Program-made: the position numbers and the translations under genes
The notes under the pieces: model-generated
Database searches by the model: none
Told to the model about the DNA's origin: nothing
What the model saw: only the letters and a program-made list of their open reading frames with translations
Source: Scandinavium sp036409475
GTDB lineage: Bacteria; Pseudomonadota; Gammaproteobacteria; Enterobacterales; Enterobacteriaceae
Assembly: GCF_036409475.1 (NCBI RefSeq)
Contig: NZ_JAYRCK010000030.1
Coordinates: forward strand, 1 to 64,000
Direction: 5' to 3'
DNA length: 64,000 nucleotides
Part shown: positions 43,212-52,023 of the stretch, piece by piece
How the letters are laid out: each line of letters starts with the position of its first letter
Numbering within the stretch: position 1 is the stretch's first letter

Positions 43212-44147
43212 TTACAGAGCCAGGTCGCTGTTCAGAACCAACGCCAGCAATGCCTGGCGTGCGAAGATGCCGTTACCGGCCTGCTGGAAGTACCAGGCGT
43301 GCGGCGTTTTATCGACATCGGTGGTGATCTCATCAATGCGTGGCAGCGGATGCAGCACCTTCATGTTGCTACGTGCGCCTTCAAGGTCCGCCGCTCGCAG
43401 TACGAACTGGGCTTTTACGTTGGCGTATTCAGACGGGTCCAGACGCTCTTTCTGCACGCGAGTCATATAAAGAATGTCCACTTCGGCCATCACCTCTTCG
43501 ATGGTGCCGTGCACGCTCCAGGCCATGCCTTTTTCATCTAGCATATCGAGAATGTATTGCGGCATCGCCAGCGCATCCGGGGCGATAAAGTAGAAGCGGT
43601 TGCCGTTAAATTTCGCCAGCGCCTGGGTCAGTGAGTGAACGGTACGGCCATATTTCAGGTCGCCCACCATCGCAATGTTGAGGTTTTCCAGGCAGCCCTG
43701 CGTTTCCTGAATGGTAAAGAGATCGAGCAGCGTCTGTGTTGGGTGCTGATTCGCACCATCGCCTGCGTTCAGGACTGGAATACCGCCAGAGAACTCTGTT
43801 GCCAGACGCGCCGCACCTTCCTGCGGATGGCGCATCACGATGGCGTCAACGTAGGTGCTGATGACCGAAATGGTATCGGCCAGCGTTTCGCCTTTTTTGC
43901 CCAGCGAGGTATTCGCGCCGTCGGAGAAGCCCACCACGCTGGCACCCAGACGGTGCATCGAGGTTTCAAACGACAGACGGGTGCGGGTCGATGCTTCAAA
44001 GAAGCAGCTGGCGATGACCTTGTGCTTGAGCAGCTCGGGTTGAGGATGGGCTTTCAGTTTGGCGGCAGTCGCCAGAACCCGTTCAAGGTCTTCGCGGCTG
44101 AGATCGTTGATGGAAATGATATGTTTTTGATATAGCGGGTTAGCCAT
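43212..44147 (-). CDS. pyrB: Aspartate transcarbamylase catalytic chain
   Basis: A 311-aa enzyme that joins carbamoyl phosphate and aspartate, the first committed pyrimidine step. The ATG at 44147 (MANPLYQKHIISIND) has AGGAGATAAAC upstream. The carbamoyl phosphate motif ASTRTRLSFE, HPTQTLLDLFT and the C-terminal HPLPRIDEI are intact. It lies downstream of the pyrL attenuator and forms one operon with pyrI. Confidence 0.98.
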   Translation of the reverse strand: MANPLYQKHIISINDLSREDLERVLATAAKLKAHPQPELLKHKVIASCFFEASTRTRLSFETSMHRLGASVVGFSDGANTSLGKKGETLADTISVISTYVDAIVMRHPQEGAARLATEFSGGIPVLNAGDGANQHPTQTLLDLFTIQETQGCLENLNIAMVGDLKYGRTVHSLTQALAKFNGNRFYFIAPDALAMPQYILDMLDEKGMAWSVHGTIEEVMAEVDILYMTRVQKERLDPSEYANVKAQFVLRAADLEGARSNMKVLHPLPRIDEITTDVDKTPHAWYFQQAGNGIFARQALLALVLNSDLAL

Positions 44148-44149
44148 GT

Positions 44150-44287
44150 TTATCTCCTGACGCCTGGGCAAAAAAAAAGCCCCTTATAAAAGGGGCTTCT
44201 GAATTCGATGATGTCACGGGAGAAAAACGGCAGGCCAACGTCTGCTTTCAGACGCGATAAGACAGAATGTCGTACGCAGTTGACCAT
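44150..44287 (-). CDS. pyrL: pyrBI operon leader peptide PyrL
   Basis: A 45-aa leader peptide from the ATG at 44287 with GGGAGGAAGC upstream. It reads MVNCVRHSVLSRLKADVGLP and ends YKGLFFCPGVRR, matching the 44-aa E. coli peptide (MVQCVRHFVL...GAFFCPGVRR) at both ends; the middle (SRDIIEFRSPF) is diverged. Its stop lies two bases before the pyrB start. Its role is to couple ribosome position to attenuation according to UTP supply. Confidence 0.93.
   Translation of the reverse strand: MVNCVRHSVLSRLKADVGLPFFSRDIIEFRSPFYKGLFFCPGVRR
44169..44199 (-). terminator. pyrBI attenuator
   Basis: On the minus strand, AAGCCCC and GGGGCTT pair around TTTTATAA and are followed by a run of nine T. The hairpin falls inside the end of pyrL, so translation close behind RNA polymerase would prevent it when UTP is low, as known for this operon. 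Confidence 0.88.
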
Positions 44288-44356
44288 GCTTCCTCCCGGC
44301 AAAACGACTGGCATTATACGCAGCAAAACGAAGGGATCAAGCGATAAGTGCACATT

Positions 44357-44854
44357 TCAGACAGGTAACCGCGATGAATTCATAGTCAGTAGGTAATGAA
44401 TTTGCTTGTGGATGAGTGCGGTGCGTTTTACATCGCGTGGCGCGACCCAGACGATATTGCTGGCGGCAACTACCCCGAGGATCTCCGGTAGTTGGTGATA
44501 ATCCAGAATTCTTGCTACCGCGCGACCGTACCCTGCCGCAGTGTGGATAAGGATAAATTCGCTGTTATGCTCCACGCTAACAACCATCTCCGCTATTGAC
44601 CGGGCGGCGCTGGGGGCGGGGCGTAGCTGAGGATTAACCGAATAAATTTTTTGCCCTTTGGCATTTCTTATTTTTATGACGCCGAGCAGCTTTAGCAGCC
44701 GTGATACGGTGGACTGACTGATGGTGGCAAATCCGTGCCGTTTAAGATCGAGGCGGAGCTCCTCCTGTGACAGATAGCTATGTTCGTTAATCAGACGCAG
44801 GCAGACCGCCAACTGAAACTGCTCTTTATCCTGGTAACTGTTGTATTCCTTCAT
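44357..44854 (-). CDS. ArgR-family regulator, second copy linked to the ADI cluster
   Basis: A 165-aa arginine-repressor homologue from the ATG at 44854 (MKEYNSYQDKEQFQLAVC, site GGAGC). The N-terminal winged helix has LSQEELRLDLKRHGFATISQSTVSRLLKLLGVIKI. The C-terminal domain has SAARSIAEMVVSVEHNSEFILIHTAAGYGRAVARIL, corresponding to the trimerization and arginine-binding part. The chromosomal argR proper lies elsewhere in these bacteria. The GTD-binding loop residues of classical ArgR (GDDT) are not obvious here; VAPRD takes that place, so ligand response may differ. In Salmonella a similar gene sits at the same place. Confidence 0.88.
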   Translation of the reverse strand: MKEYNSYQDKEQFQLAVCLRLINEHSYLSQEELRLDLKRHGFATISQSTVSRLLKLLGVIKIRNAKGQKIYSVNPQLRPAPSAARSIAEMVVSVEHNSEFILIHTAAGYGRAVARILDYHQLPEILGVVAASNIVWVAPRDVKRTALIHKQIHYLLTMNSSRLPV

Positions 44855-44965
44855 AATGCTCCTTGTCATTGTTAGGAAGATCAAAAATCTGGCGAAAATA
44901 ATTCTTTTTCTGTCGTGCCGTCAGGAGCATCGATGGGGTTGAAGGAAAAGTGTGAGGCCAATCAA

Positions 44966-44994
44966 ACGCTGCCGACGGAAACGAGCGGCAGCGT
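44966..44994. terminator. Stem-loop after the YfcC-type antiporter gene
   Basis: A perfect 9-bp stem, ACGCTGCCG and CGGCAGCGT, with an 11-base loop. It lies 10 bases beyond the antiporter stop on the minus strand. The following T-tract is weak, so termination may be partial. Confidence 0.55.
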
Positions 44995-45003
44995 CTGAAC
45001 TTG

Positions 45004-46404
45004 CTACAGAGCGCCCAGACTCAGAGCCGCCATATTCAGCAGTGTCAGCACCAGCAGTAGCGGCGCGACCCACTTCAGGTAGCGCACATAGGGCACGCGG
45101 GCAATCGCCAGCCCGCCCATCACGACCGCCGACGTTGGGGTCACCAGGTTGACAATCCCTGAGGCCGACTGATAGGCCGTGACCACCAGCTCGCGCGGCA
45201 CGTTCGCGAAATCGGCCAGCGGGGCCATGATCGGCATCGTTAACACTGCGAGGCCTGAGGAGGAGGGGACGAGGAATGACAGCAGCACCTCCAGCCAGTA
45301 GGTGACATTGATAAATACGGTGGTTGATAAGCCGGAAACCAGCTCCTCGGCGCTGTGCAGAATGGTGTGGGTGATCATGCCGTTATCCATTACCACCACG
45401 ATACCGCGGGCGATGCCGATAATCAGCGCCACGCCCAGCAGATCGCGAGCCCCCTCGATAAAGGTGCTGGTGAAGGCCTCTTCGCTCATGCGGCTGATGA
45501 CACCGACGACAATGGCGGCGGCCAGAAACATGGCGGAAATTTCCGCCATCCACCATCCCAGCACCGCCACGCCATAAATCATCACTGCAAAAGCAAGGGT
45601 GAAGATCAGTAGCACCCACTTGCGGGTGGCGGTAAATGCCAGCAGAGCGTCGCTGCGGTTGCCGAGAAAGTACGCCCTGTTTTCATCCCATTTGTCGGCA
45701 ACGACGGAGAGCGCCGGATCCTGCCGCACTTTGCGGGCGTAGCGCATCACCCAGAATGCGCAGATCAGATAGCCTGCGACCAGCAGGAACACGCGCAGCA
45801 GCATACCGTGAGTAAAGGGGATCCCGGCCGCGTTGGCGGCGATCACCGTGGCGAAAGGGTTGATGGTTGAACCGAGGGTGCCGATCCCGGCGCCGAGCAA
45901 CACGGTGGCGGCTGCCACCAGCGGGTCAAAACGCGCCGCCATCATCACTGGCACCAGCAAGGTATAGAACGGCAGCGACTCTTCGGCCATGCCGTAGATG
46001 GTGCCCCCGGCGGCAAACAACGCCATCAGGATAGGGATCATCCACTCTTCTTTGCCGTTGAGCCGCAGCGTCACGCGCTCAATGCCGGCATCGATCGCGC
46101 CGGTCTTATTCACTACCCCCAGAAAGCCGCCGATGATCAGCACGAACAGGGCCACGTCGATGGCACCCGCCATGTTGGTCTGGTGGTTATAAAGACCGTC
46201 GATGGGGGCCAGCAGAACGGCGGCGATCCCCTGAGGGGCCGCATCGACCAGGGCATAGGTGCCTGCGACGGGCACCTCTTTGCCGAGCGTTTCGTTCATC
46301 GCCATCTGATACTGTCCGGCGGGGATTATCCAGGTGGCGGCGGCCACCAGGGCTATCAGCAGAAACAGAATGGTGTACGCGCTGGGGAATTTAAACTTGC
46401 TCAT
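45004..46404 (-). CDS. YfcC-family transporter, probable arginine/ornithine antiporter
   Basis: A 466-aa inner-membrane protein of the C4-dicarboxylate-like YfcC/ArcD2 group with about 12 hydrophobic segments. It opens FKFPSAYTILFLLIALVAAATWIIPAGQYQ, typical of the family, and contains AAGGTIYGMAEESLPFYTLLVPVMMA and FLVPSSSGLAVLTMPIMAPLAD. It follows the catabolic OTC gene on the same strand. Exchange of arginine for ornithine is inferred from the cluster; the sequence alone does not set the substrate. It differs from the APC-type ArcD of Pseudomonas. Confidence 0.87.
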   Translation of the reverse strand: MSKFKFPSAYTILFLLIALVAAATWIIPAGQYQMAMNETLGKEVPVAGTYALVDAAPQGIAAVLLAPIDGLYNHQTNMAGAIDVALFVLIIGGFLGVVNKTGAIDAGIERVTLRLNGKEEWMIPILMALFAAGGTIYGMAEESLPFYTLLVPVMMAARFDPLVAAATVLLGAGIGTLGSTINPFATVIAANAAGIPFTHGMLLRVFLLVAGYLICAFWVMRYARKVRQDPALSVVADKWDENRAYFLGNRSDALLAFTATRKWVLLIFTLAFAVMIYGVAVLGWWMAEISAMFLAAAIVVGVISRMSEEAFTSTFIEGARDLLGVALIIGIARGIVVVMDNGMITHTILHSAEELVSGLSTTVFINVTYWLEVLLSFLVPSSSGLAVLTMPIMAPLADFANVPRELVVTAYQSASGIVNLVTPTSAVVMGGLAIARVPYVRYLKWVAPLLLVLTLLNMAALSLGAL

Positions 46405-46457
46405 GGTGTTGTCTCCTGGAGAGCAGGCGCGTACTGGAAGAGACGCGCCCAGAGAAG

Positions 46458-47462
46458 TTAGTCGCCGAGAGTGGCCACCATCACCGCTTTGATGGTGTGC
46501 ATGCGGTTTTCCGCTTCATCAAAGACGATGGCGTGACGGGATTCGAACACCTCTTCGCTGACCTCCAGCCCCTTCAGGCCGTAAGCCATCTCGATTTCGC
46601 GCCCAAGGGTGGTGTGCTCGTTGTGGAAAGCCGGCAGGCAGTGCATGAACCTGACGTCCGGGTTTCCGGTAGCTTCAATGACGCGCTGATTGACCTGATA
46701 CGGCAGCATCAGGCTGACGCGCTCGCTCCACGCCTCTTTCGGTTCGCCCATCGATACCCAGACATCGGTGTAGAGGAAATCAACGCCGTACACGCCTTCG
46801 TCGACATCCTCCGTCAGGGTGATACGCGCCCCGGTGAGGCTGGCTATCTGGCGGCATTCGGCGACCAGCGCCACCTCCGGCCAGAATGATTTCGGTGCGA
46901 CCAGACGGATATCCATCCCCATTTTGGCAGCACCGACCATCAGCGAATTGCCCATGTTGTTACGAGCATCCCCGAGATAGGCGAAGCTCAGCTCTGGCAG
47001 CATTTTGCCCGGCGCATGTTCGAGCATGGTCATCAGGTCGGCCAGGATCTGCGTTGGGTGGAACTCATTGGTCAGTCCGTTCCAGACCGGGACGCCCGCA
47101 TACTGGCCCAGTTCCTCAACGATCTGTTGACCAAAGCCGCGATACTCGATGCCGTCGTACATTCGCCCCAGCACGCGGGCGGTGTCTTTCATCGACTCCT
47201 TATGCCCGATCTGTGAGCCGCTTGGGCCGAGGTAGGTTACCTGCGCGCCCTGGTCAAAGGCTGCTACCTCGAAGGCGCAGCGGGTGCGGGTGGAGGTTTT
47301 TTCGAAGATCAGAGCGATATTTTTCCCTGCCAGCTTCGGCACTTCGCATCCGGCTTGTTTGGCGGCTTTCAACTCAATGGCAAGATCGATAAGGAACTGG
47401 ATCTCTTCCGGGGTGTAGTCGAGCAGTTTCAGGAAATGACGGTTTTTCAGCGTGATGGTCAT
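46458..47462 (-). CDS. arcB: Ornithine carbamoyltransferase, catabolic
   Basis: A 334-aa enzyme that, in the deiminase pathway, splits citrulline with phosphate to ornithine and carbamoyl phosphate. The carbamoyl phosphate motif KTSTRTRCAFE, HPTQILADL and the ornithine motif MHCLPAF are present. It is a clear paralogue of argI at 50.9 kb. The assignment as the catabolic copy rests on its place between carbamate kinase and the antiporter. ATG preceded by AAGGATCACTC. Confidence 0.93.
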   Translation of the reverse strand: MTITLKNRHFLKLLDYTPEEIQFLIDLAIELKAAKQAGCEVPKLAGKNIALIFEKTSTRTRCAFEVAAFDQGAQVTYLGPSGSQIGHKESMKDTARVLGRMYDGIEYRGFGQQIVEELGQYAGVPVWNGLTNEFHPTQILADLMTMLEHAPGKMLPELSFAYLGDARNNMGNSLMVGAAKMGMDIRLVAPKSFWPEVALVAECRQIASLTGARITLTEDVDEGVYGVDFLYTDVWVSMGEPKEAWSERVSLMLPYQVNQRVIEATGNPDVRFMHCLPAFHNEHTTLGREIEMAYGLKGLEVSEEVFESRHAIVFDEAENRMHTIKAVMVATLGD

Positions 47463-47500
47463 GAGTGATCCTTTTTAAACAGTAGGGTGAGGGGGCAAAG

Positions 47501-48409
47501 TTACTGGCGAATCAACGTGCCTTTTTCCCCGGCCAGGATGGCGGCGCCATCAGCCAGCGCGCCGATACCGGCGATACCGTTGCAGCGGCTGACAAAGTTG
47601 GCGCAGGCGGCGACTTTCGGCCCCATTGAGCCTGCGTCGAAATGCAGTTCACGCAGCGCTTCGGGGGTGGACCCGGCCAGCGGGCGCTGGGTGGGTTTAC
47701 CCCAGTCAAGAAATACCGCTTCGGCATCGGTCAGGATCAGCAGGGCATCCGCTTCCAGCTGTTGTGCCAGCAGGGCTGCGGAGAGATCTTTATCAATCAC
47801 CGCTTCGATACCGTGGTAGCCATCGGCCTTCGCCACTACCGGTACACCGCCACCGCCGTTGCAAATCACCAGATGGTCACGGGCAATCAGCGCGCTAATG
47901 GCGTCGCGCTCGACGATGCTTTGCGGCTGCGGGGAGGGCACCACCCGACGGAACCACTGGCCGTCGGCTTTGAAAATCCAGCCTTTCTCGTCGCTCAGCT
48001 TTTCGGCCTGCGCCTGCTCATAGACCGGGCCGATGTATTTGGTGGGGTTGCGCAAGGCCGGATCGTCCGCGGCCACTTCTACCTGGGTCAGCAGCACGCT
48101 GACTTCGCGCTGCGGCAGCTGGTTTTTCAGAGCCTGCTGCAGCATGTAGCCGATCATTCCCTGACTTTCGGCCCCGAGGATATCGAGCGGCCAGGGGGCG
48201 ACCTGCTTGTAAGCGTTGTTCTGTAAGGCCAGCAACCCGACCTGCGGCCCGTTGCCGTGGACCAACACCACGCGCCACTGCGCCGTCAGCCCGGCGATAA
48301 CTTTCGCTGCCAGCCCGATGTTGTGGCGCTGAAGCTCTGCTTCCAGCGGCTGGCCGCGCTGCAGGAGGGCGTTGCCGCCAAGGGCGACAACCAGAGTGGG
48401 TTTCGTCAT
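47501..48409 (-). CDS. arcC: Carbamate kinase
   Basis: A 302-aa kinase that makes ATP from carbamoyl phosphate, the energy-yielding last step of the pathway. The ATG at 48409 (MTKPTLVVALGGNALLQRG) has GGAGCAG upstream and lies 11 bases after arcA. The amino-acid kinase motifs are seen: VALGGNALL, VLVHGNGPQVG, ICNGGGGVPV and VIDKDLSAALLA. Length is usual for the family. Confidence 0.96.
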   Translation of the reverse strand: MTKPTLVVALGGNALLQRGQPLEAELQRHNIGLAAKVIAGLTAQWRVVLVHGNGPQVGLLALQNNAYKQVAPWPLDILGAESQGMIGYMLQQALKNQLPQREVSVLLTQVEVAADDPALRNPTKYIGPVYEQAQAEKLSDEKGWIFKADGQWFRRVVPSPQPQSIVERDAISALIARDHLVICNGGGGVPVVAKADGYHGIEAVIDKDLSAALLAQQLEADALLILTDAEAVFLDWGKPTQRPLAGSTPEALRELHFDAGSMGPKVAACANFVSRCNGIAGIGALADGAAILAGEKGTLIRQ

Positions 48410-48420
48410 TCTGCTGCTCC

Positions 48421-49641
48421 TCATATTCCGTCGCGTTCCAGCGGGCAGCTCATGCAGCGTGCGCCGCCGCGGCCCCGGCCCAGTTCGTCACCCGGGATCG
48501 GCAGTACGGTGATCCCGGCTTTGTCATATTTCTCGTTAGTCCAGATGTTGCGCTCGTAGCCCACCACGACGCCGGGGCGCAGTGTCAGCACATTGTTGGC
48601 GTCGTTCCACTGTTCGCGCTCGGCTTCAAAGGCGTCACCGCCGGTTGTGATCAGACGGACCTGATCGATCCCCAGGGCTTTTTCGATGGCGTGCAGGAGG
48701 CTGCTCTCTTCTGTGCGTTTAAGGCCGCCGCGACCGTCCGGCGTGAGGGTCCAGCACTGGGCGTCAGGCCGCACGACCTCGGGGTAAACGGAGAAAATGT
48801 CGATATCGATATGGGTCATGACGGTATCGAGGTGCATGCAGGAGCGGTGTTTCGGCAGCTCCAGCGCAATGACCTTTTCTGCCTGGTGATGGCGGAACAG
48901 TGAGGTGGCCAGGAATTCCACACCTTGCGGCGTGGTACGTTCAGACATACCAATCAGTACCGTGCCACGACCCAGCACCAGTACGTCGCCGCCTTCAAGG
49001 GTGGCATGGTCATAATTAATGTTTTCATCACCGAAATATTTAATAAATTCACCAGTGGCGAATTTTGGGTGCCAGCGATAAATAGCGCGGAGATTATTTG
49101 TTTCGCGTTGGCGGGCTGATTTTGCCATCGGGTTAATAGATACGCCGTTATAAATCCAGCAAGAGGTATCTCGGGTAAATAAATGGTTTGGCAATGGCTT
49201 TATAATAAAATCATTGATGTCGTGGGTATCGACCACCATATTTTTTATCGATGCCGGAATTTCGCCATAGGTGACGCCGCCGGTTAAATGTCGCGCCAGT
49301 TCACGGTGGGAAAGGTCCGCGAGCCAGGTGCGGACATCGCTGGCAAACTGCGGCCCCAGGCGATAATCCGAAACCTGGGTTTCCAGCAGCCAGCCCTTGG
49401 CATCTGTGACATCCAGCGTCTCGGTGAGGAGGCTGGTTAACAGCAAGACTTCAATCCCTTGCTGGCGTAAGGTGCTGGCGAAAACGTCGTGTTCTTCTCC
49501 GGCGCGTTCGACCGACAGGACGTCATCAAACAGCAGATCCTGGCAATTTGAAGGCGTCAGTCTTTTCAGGCTTAAATTAGGTCGGTGCAGCATGACGCTG
49601 CGCAACTGGCCTATTTCAGAACCGACATAATGTTTTTCCAT
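48421..49641 (-). CDS. arcA: Arginine deiminase
   Basis: A 406-aa enzyme that turns arginine into citrulline and ammonia. Guanidino-modifying fold motifs are intact: FTRDTSCWI, EGGDVLVLG, MHLDTVMTHID with the catalytic His, and the nucleophile Cys396 in GGARCMSCP. The start has AAGGA upstream. It is the first gene of the arcA-arcC-arcB-antiporter transcription unit. The upstream region has an FNR/CRP-like site, in keeping with anaerobic use. Confidence 0.97.
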   Translation of the reverse strand: MEKHYVGSEIGQLRSVMLHRPNLSLKRLTPSNCQDLLFDDVLSVERAGEEHDVFASTLRQQGIEVLLLTSLLTETLDVTDAKGWLLETQVSDYRLGPQFASDVRTWLADLSHRELARHLTGGVTYGEIPASIKNMVVDTHDINDFIIKPLPNHLFTRDTSCWIYNGVSINPMAKSARQRETNNLRAIYRWHPKFATGEFIKYFGDENINYDHATLEGGDVLVLGRGTVLIGMSERTTPQGVEFLATSLFRHHQAEKVIALELPKHRSCMHLDTVMTHIDIDIFSVYPEVVRPDAQCWTLTPDGRGGLKRTEESSLLHAIEKALGIDQVRLITTGGDAFEAEREQWNDANNVLTLRPGVVVGYERNIWTNEKYDKAGITVLPIPGDELGRGRGGARCMSCPLERDGI

Positions 49642-49751
49642 AATTATTCCTTGAGTATTATTTCAGAATAAAAGGGGCTGCGAACTGGCGCCCGTAGTCG
49701 TAAGGGAATGACTTGTCAGGGATAATCATCAGGATTATTTCTGCACAGGAA

Positions 49752-49767
49752 TGTGATGACTATCACG
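49752..49767. promoter_or_regulatory. Combined CRP/FNR-like site upstream of arcA
   Basis: TGTGA-TGACTA-TCACG matches 9 of 10 CRP consensus bases, and the same bases include GTGAT-GACT-ATCAC, an 8 of 10 match to the FNR box. It lies 111 bases before arcA. The rest of the AT-rich gap from 49642 to 50303 shows no clear ARG box; it also contains a 19-codon open frame at 50023-50082 that I do not call a gene. Confidence 0.6.
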
Positions 49768-50303
49768 AGTAATCCGACGGTGAAGTTTATATTTAATTTA
49801 TATGATTAACGTCGAGGAATAATAATATTGTGGCCATTGCCAGATGAATAGCCAGTCAGTAATTCGCGTCGTTATTCCATATTGTTGCGGCGATGTAGCG
49901 ATTGCATTTTTAGATGAAACATATATTCAATTGATTTTTAAGGATATTTAATGGGGGTTGCGCATAACTATTCACTGCCGTTCTTTATTTATTTTCAGCA
50001 GTCAGGAAAGAGAGAAATAATTATGGCATCCACCCAGCAGGATGCGTGGGAAGCAAAGTGTGAGACAGGATCAGGACTTTAGATAACTCATCTAAAATCA
50101 GCCAGTTATTAGCACCGACTGCGGAGGCTGAGAAAAGGTTATGCACGGTGGCTGCATAATCCGTGCTGCGGATTAACAGGCTCTTAACAGCGGTGGCAAT
50201 AAACATGCGCTGACGCAAAAGTTTGTGAAAAAGGGTGGTATGGCAATCGGTTGATGGCGTATAACGTAAAAAATAAAACATCGTTTTAATTGAGAGGTCA
50301 TTG

Positions 50304-50756
50304 ATGATTACTGGCAACATCCACCATCTGCAAAGCTGGCTGCCGCAGGCGCTGCGTCAGGCCATTGAACACATCAAAGCGCACGTGACCGAGGCCACGC
50401 CGCTGGGGAAACACGATATCGATGGCAACCGCCTGTTTTATCTGATTTCCGAAGATACCACCGAGCCGTTCGCTGACCGCCGCGCGGAGTATCATGCGAA
50501 GTATCTGGATATCCAGATAGTCCTTAAAGGTCAGGAAGGCATGACCTTCAGCACCCAACCCGCCGGAAAACCCGATACCGACTGGCTGGCCGATAAAGAC
50601 ATCGCCTTTTTGCCCGAAGGCGTGCAGGAAAAAACGGTGATTCTGAGCGAAGGGGATTTTGTGGTGTTCTACCCGGGCGAAGTGCATAAACCTCTTTGCG
50701 CAGTGGGTACGCCTGCGAAGGTTCGTAAGGCTGTGGTGAAAATGCTGGTGGAGTGA
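50304..50756 (+). CDS. yjgK: YhcH/YjgK/YiaL-family protein
   Basis: A 150-aa cupin-like protein of the DUF386 family, related to the NanQ anomerase group. The ATG at 50304 has GAGGT six bases upstream; a TTG just before it is less likely. Conserved family parts are DGNRLFYLISE, RRAEYHAKYLDIQIVLKGQEGM and FVVFYPGEVHKPLCAVG, where the His and Glu residues would hold a metal. It stands alone between the divergent arc cluster and the convergent argI, as in Salmonella and E. coli. Its own substrate is not known. Confidence 0.92.
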   Translation: MITGNIHHLQSWLPQALRQAIEHIKAHVTEATPLGKHDIDGNRLFYLISEDTTEPFADRRAEYHAKYLDIQIVLKGQEGMTFSTQPAGKPDTDWLADKDIAFLPEGVQEKTVILSEGDFVVFYPGEVHKPLCAVGTPAKVRKAVVKMLVE

Positions 50757-50760
50757 TTGG

Positions 50761-50840
50761 TTGCCCCTCTCCCGCGGGGAGAGGGAACTTGTCCGGTTTC
50801 TCCCTCTCCTTTCGGGAGAGGGGCGGGGAGAGAGGGGGAG
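50761..50840. repeat. CCCTCTCCC/GGGAGAGGG composite palindrome
   Basis: CCCCTCTCCC-GC-GGGGAGAGGG, the spacer AACTTGTCCGG, then CTCCCTCTCC-TTTC-GGGAGAGGGG with a CGGGGAGAG tail. It lies between the convergent yjgK and argI genes. Confidence 0.85.
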
Positions 50841-50855
50841 TGCCATTGCAAAATA

Positions 50856-51860
50856 TTACTGCGAAAGCGTCGCCACCATCACCGCTTTAATGGTGTGCAT
50901 CCGGTTTTCGGCCTGATCGAACACGATGCTTGCCTCAGATTCAAAGACCTCGTCTGTCACTTCCATCCCGCCATGCAGGCCGAACTCTTCTGCCATTTGC
51001 TTGCCGAGCGTGGTCTGGTCGTCGTGGAAGGCTGGCAGACAATGCAGGAACTTCACCTGTGGGTTACCCGTCAGCGTCAGCATGTTTTTATTCACCTGGT
51101 AGTCACGCAGCAGGGCGATACGTTCGGCCCATTTTGCTTTGGCTTCGCCCATGGAAACCCACACGTCGGTGTAGATGAAATCGGCGCCTTTCACGCCTGC
51201 GGCAACGTCTTCTGTCAGTGTAATGTCACCGCCATTTTTCTGCGCCAGCGCTTTGCATTCAGCCACCAGGCTCGCTTCCGGCCAGCACGCCTGTGGCGCG
51301 ACCAGGCGCAAATCCAGCCCTGTCAGCGCGGCGGCTTCCAGCATCGAATTGCCCATGTTGTTGCGTGCGTCACCGGCGTAGACCAGCGTCATCTCGTTAA
51401 ACGCTTTGCCCGGTAAATGCTCTTGCATAGTCAGCAAATCTGCCAGCAGTTGCGTTGGGTGAAATTCGTTAGTCAGACCGTTCCACACTGGCACGCCCGC
51501 GTGTTCCGCCAGCGTTTCGACGATCTCCTGGCCGTAGCCACGGTACTGAATGCCGTCATACATGCGGCCCAGAACGCGCGCGGTATCTTTAATGGATTCT
51601 TTGTGGCCAATCTGGCTGCCGCTTGGGCCGAGGTAGGTCACGCGAGCGCCCTGATCGTAGGCGGCAACTTCGAAAGAGCAACGGGTACGGGTCGAGTCTT
51701 TTTCGAAGATGAGCGCGATGTTTTTGCCGATCAGTGTTGGCACTTCTTTGCCGTGCTTTTTATCTGCTTTTAACTGGGCGGCCAGAGACAGCAGATGGGT
51801 GAGTTGTGCAGGGGTAAAATCCAGTAACTTCAAAAAATGCTTCTGATAAAACGTCGACAT
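50856..51860 (-). CDS. argI: Ornithine carbamoyltransferase, biosynthetic
   Basis: A 334-aa anabolic enzyme that makes citrulline from ornithine and carbamoyl phosphate. The ATG at 51860 is at better distance from GAGGAA than the ATG one codon upstream. Motifs DSTRTRCSFE, HPTQLLADL and LHCLPAF are present. It is more like E. coli ArgI than arcB is, for example in NMGNSMLEAAALTGLDLRLVAPQACWPE. Two ARG boxes lie in front of it, so ArgR repression is expected. Confidence 0.97.
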   Translation of the reverse strand: MSTFYQKHFLKLLDFTPAQLTHLLSLAAQLKADKKHGKEVPTLIGKNIALIFEKDSTRTRCSFEVAAYDQGARVTYLGPSGSQIGHKESIKDTARVLGRMYDGIQYRGYGQEIVETLAEHAGVPVWNGLTNEFHPTQLLADLLTMQEHLPGKAFNEMTLVYAGDARNNMGNSMLEAAALTGLDLRLVAPQACWPEASLVAECKALAQKNGGDITLTEDVAAGVKGADFIYTDVWVSMGEAKAKWAERIALLRDYQVNKNMLTLTGNPQVKFLHCLPAFHDDQTTLGKQMAEEFGLHGGMEVTDEVFESEASIVFDQAENRMHTIKAVMVATLSQ

Positions 51861-51887
51861 CATTTCCTCTCATGGCTGAGGCCACTT

Positions 51888-51926
51888 ATTGAATTAAAAT
51901 TCAATTTATATGTATGAATATTCATT
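51888..51926. promoter_or_regulatory. Tandem ARG boxes upstream of argI
   Basis: ATTGAATTAAAATTCAAT (51888-51905) is a perfect match to the 18-base consensus. After 3 bases, TATGTATGAATATTCATT (51909-51926) is a weaker box. The 3-base spacing is the standard one for paired ArgR hexamer binding. Confidence 0.9.
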
Positions 51927-52023
51927 TGCAACCCCGTTTCACAAATCTTTGCGGGAAAGGTGGAGGCAATGGGCGCGGTATGTGAAAATAGAAGTATCTG
52001 CCGCACATCATGAGGAACGAGCT

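Noticed and set aside
50023..50082. A 19-codon frame (MASTQQDAWEAKCETGSGL) after AGGAAAGAG
   Set aside because: It could be a small protein or leader upstream of yjgK, but length is too short and there is no homologue I recognise; position 220 bases before yjgK is not telling.
50021..50320. A 99-codon minus-strand frame in the arcA-yjgK gap
   Set aside because: No ribosome site, no motif, and it overlaps the yjgK promoter and start.
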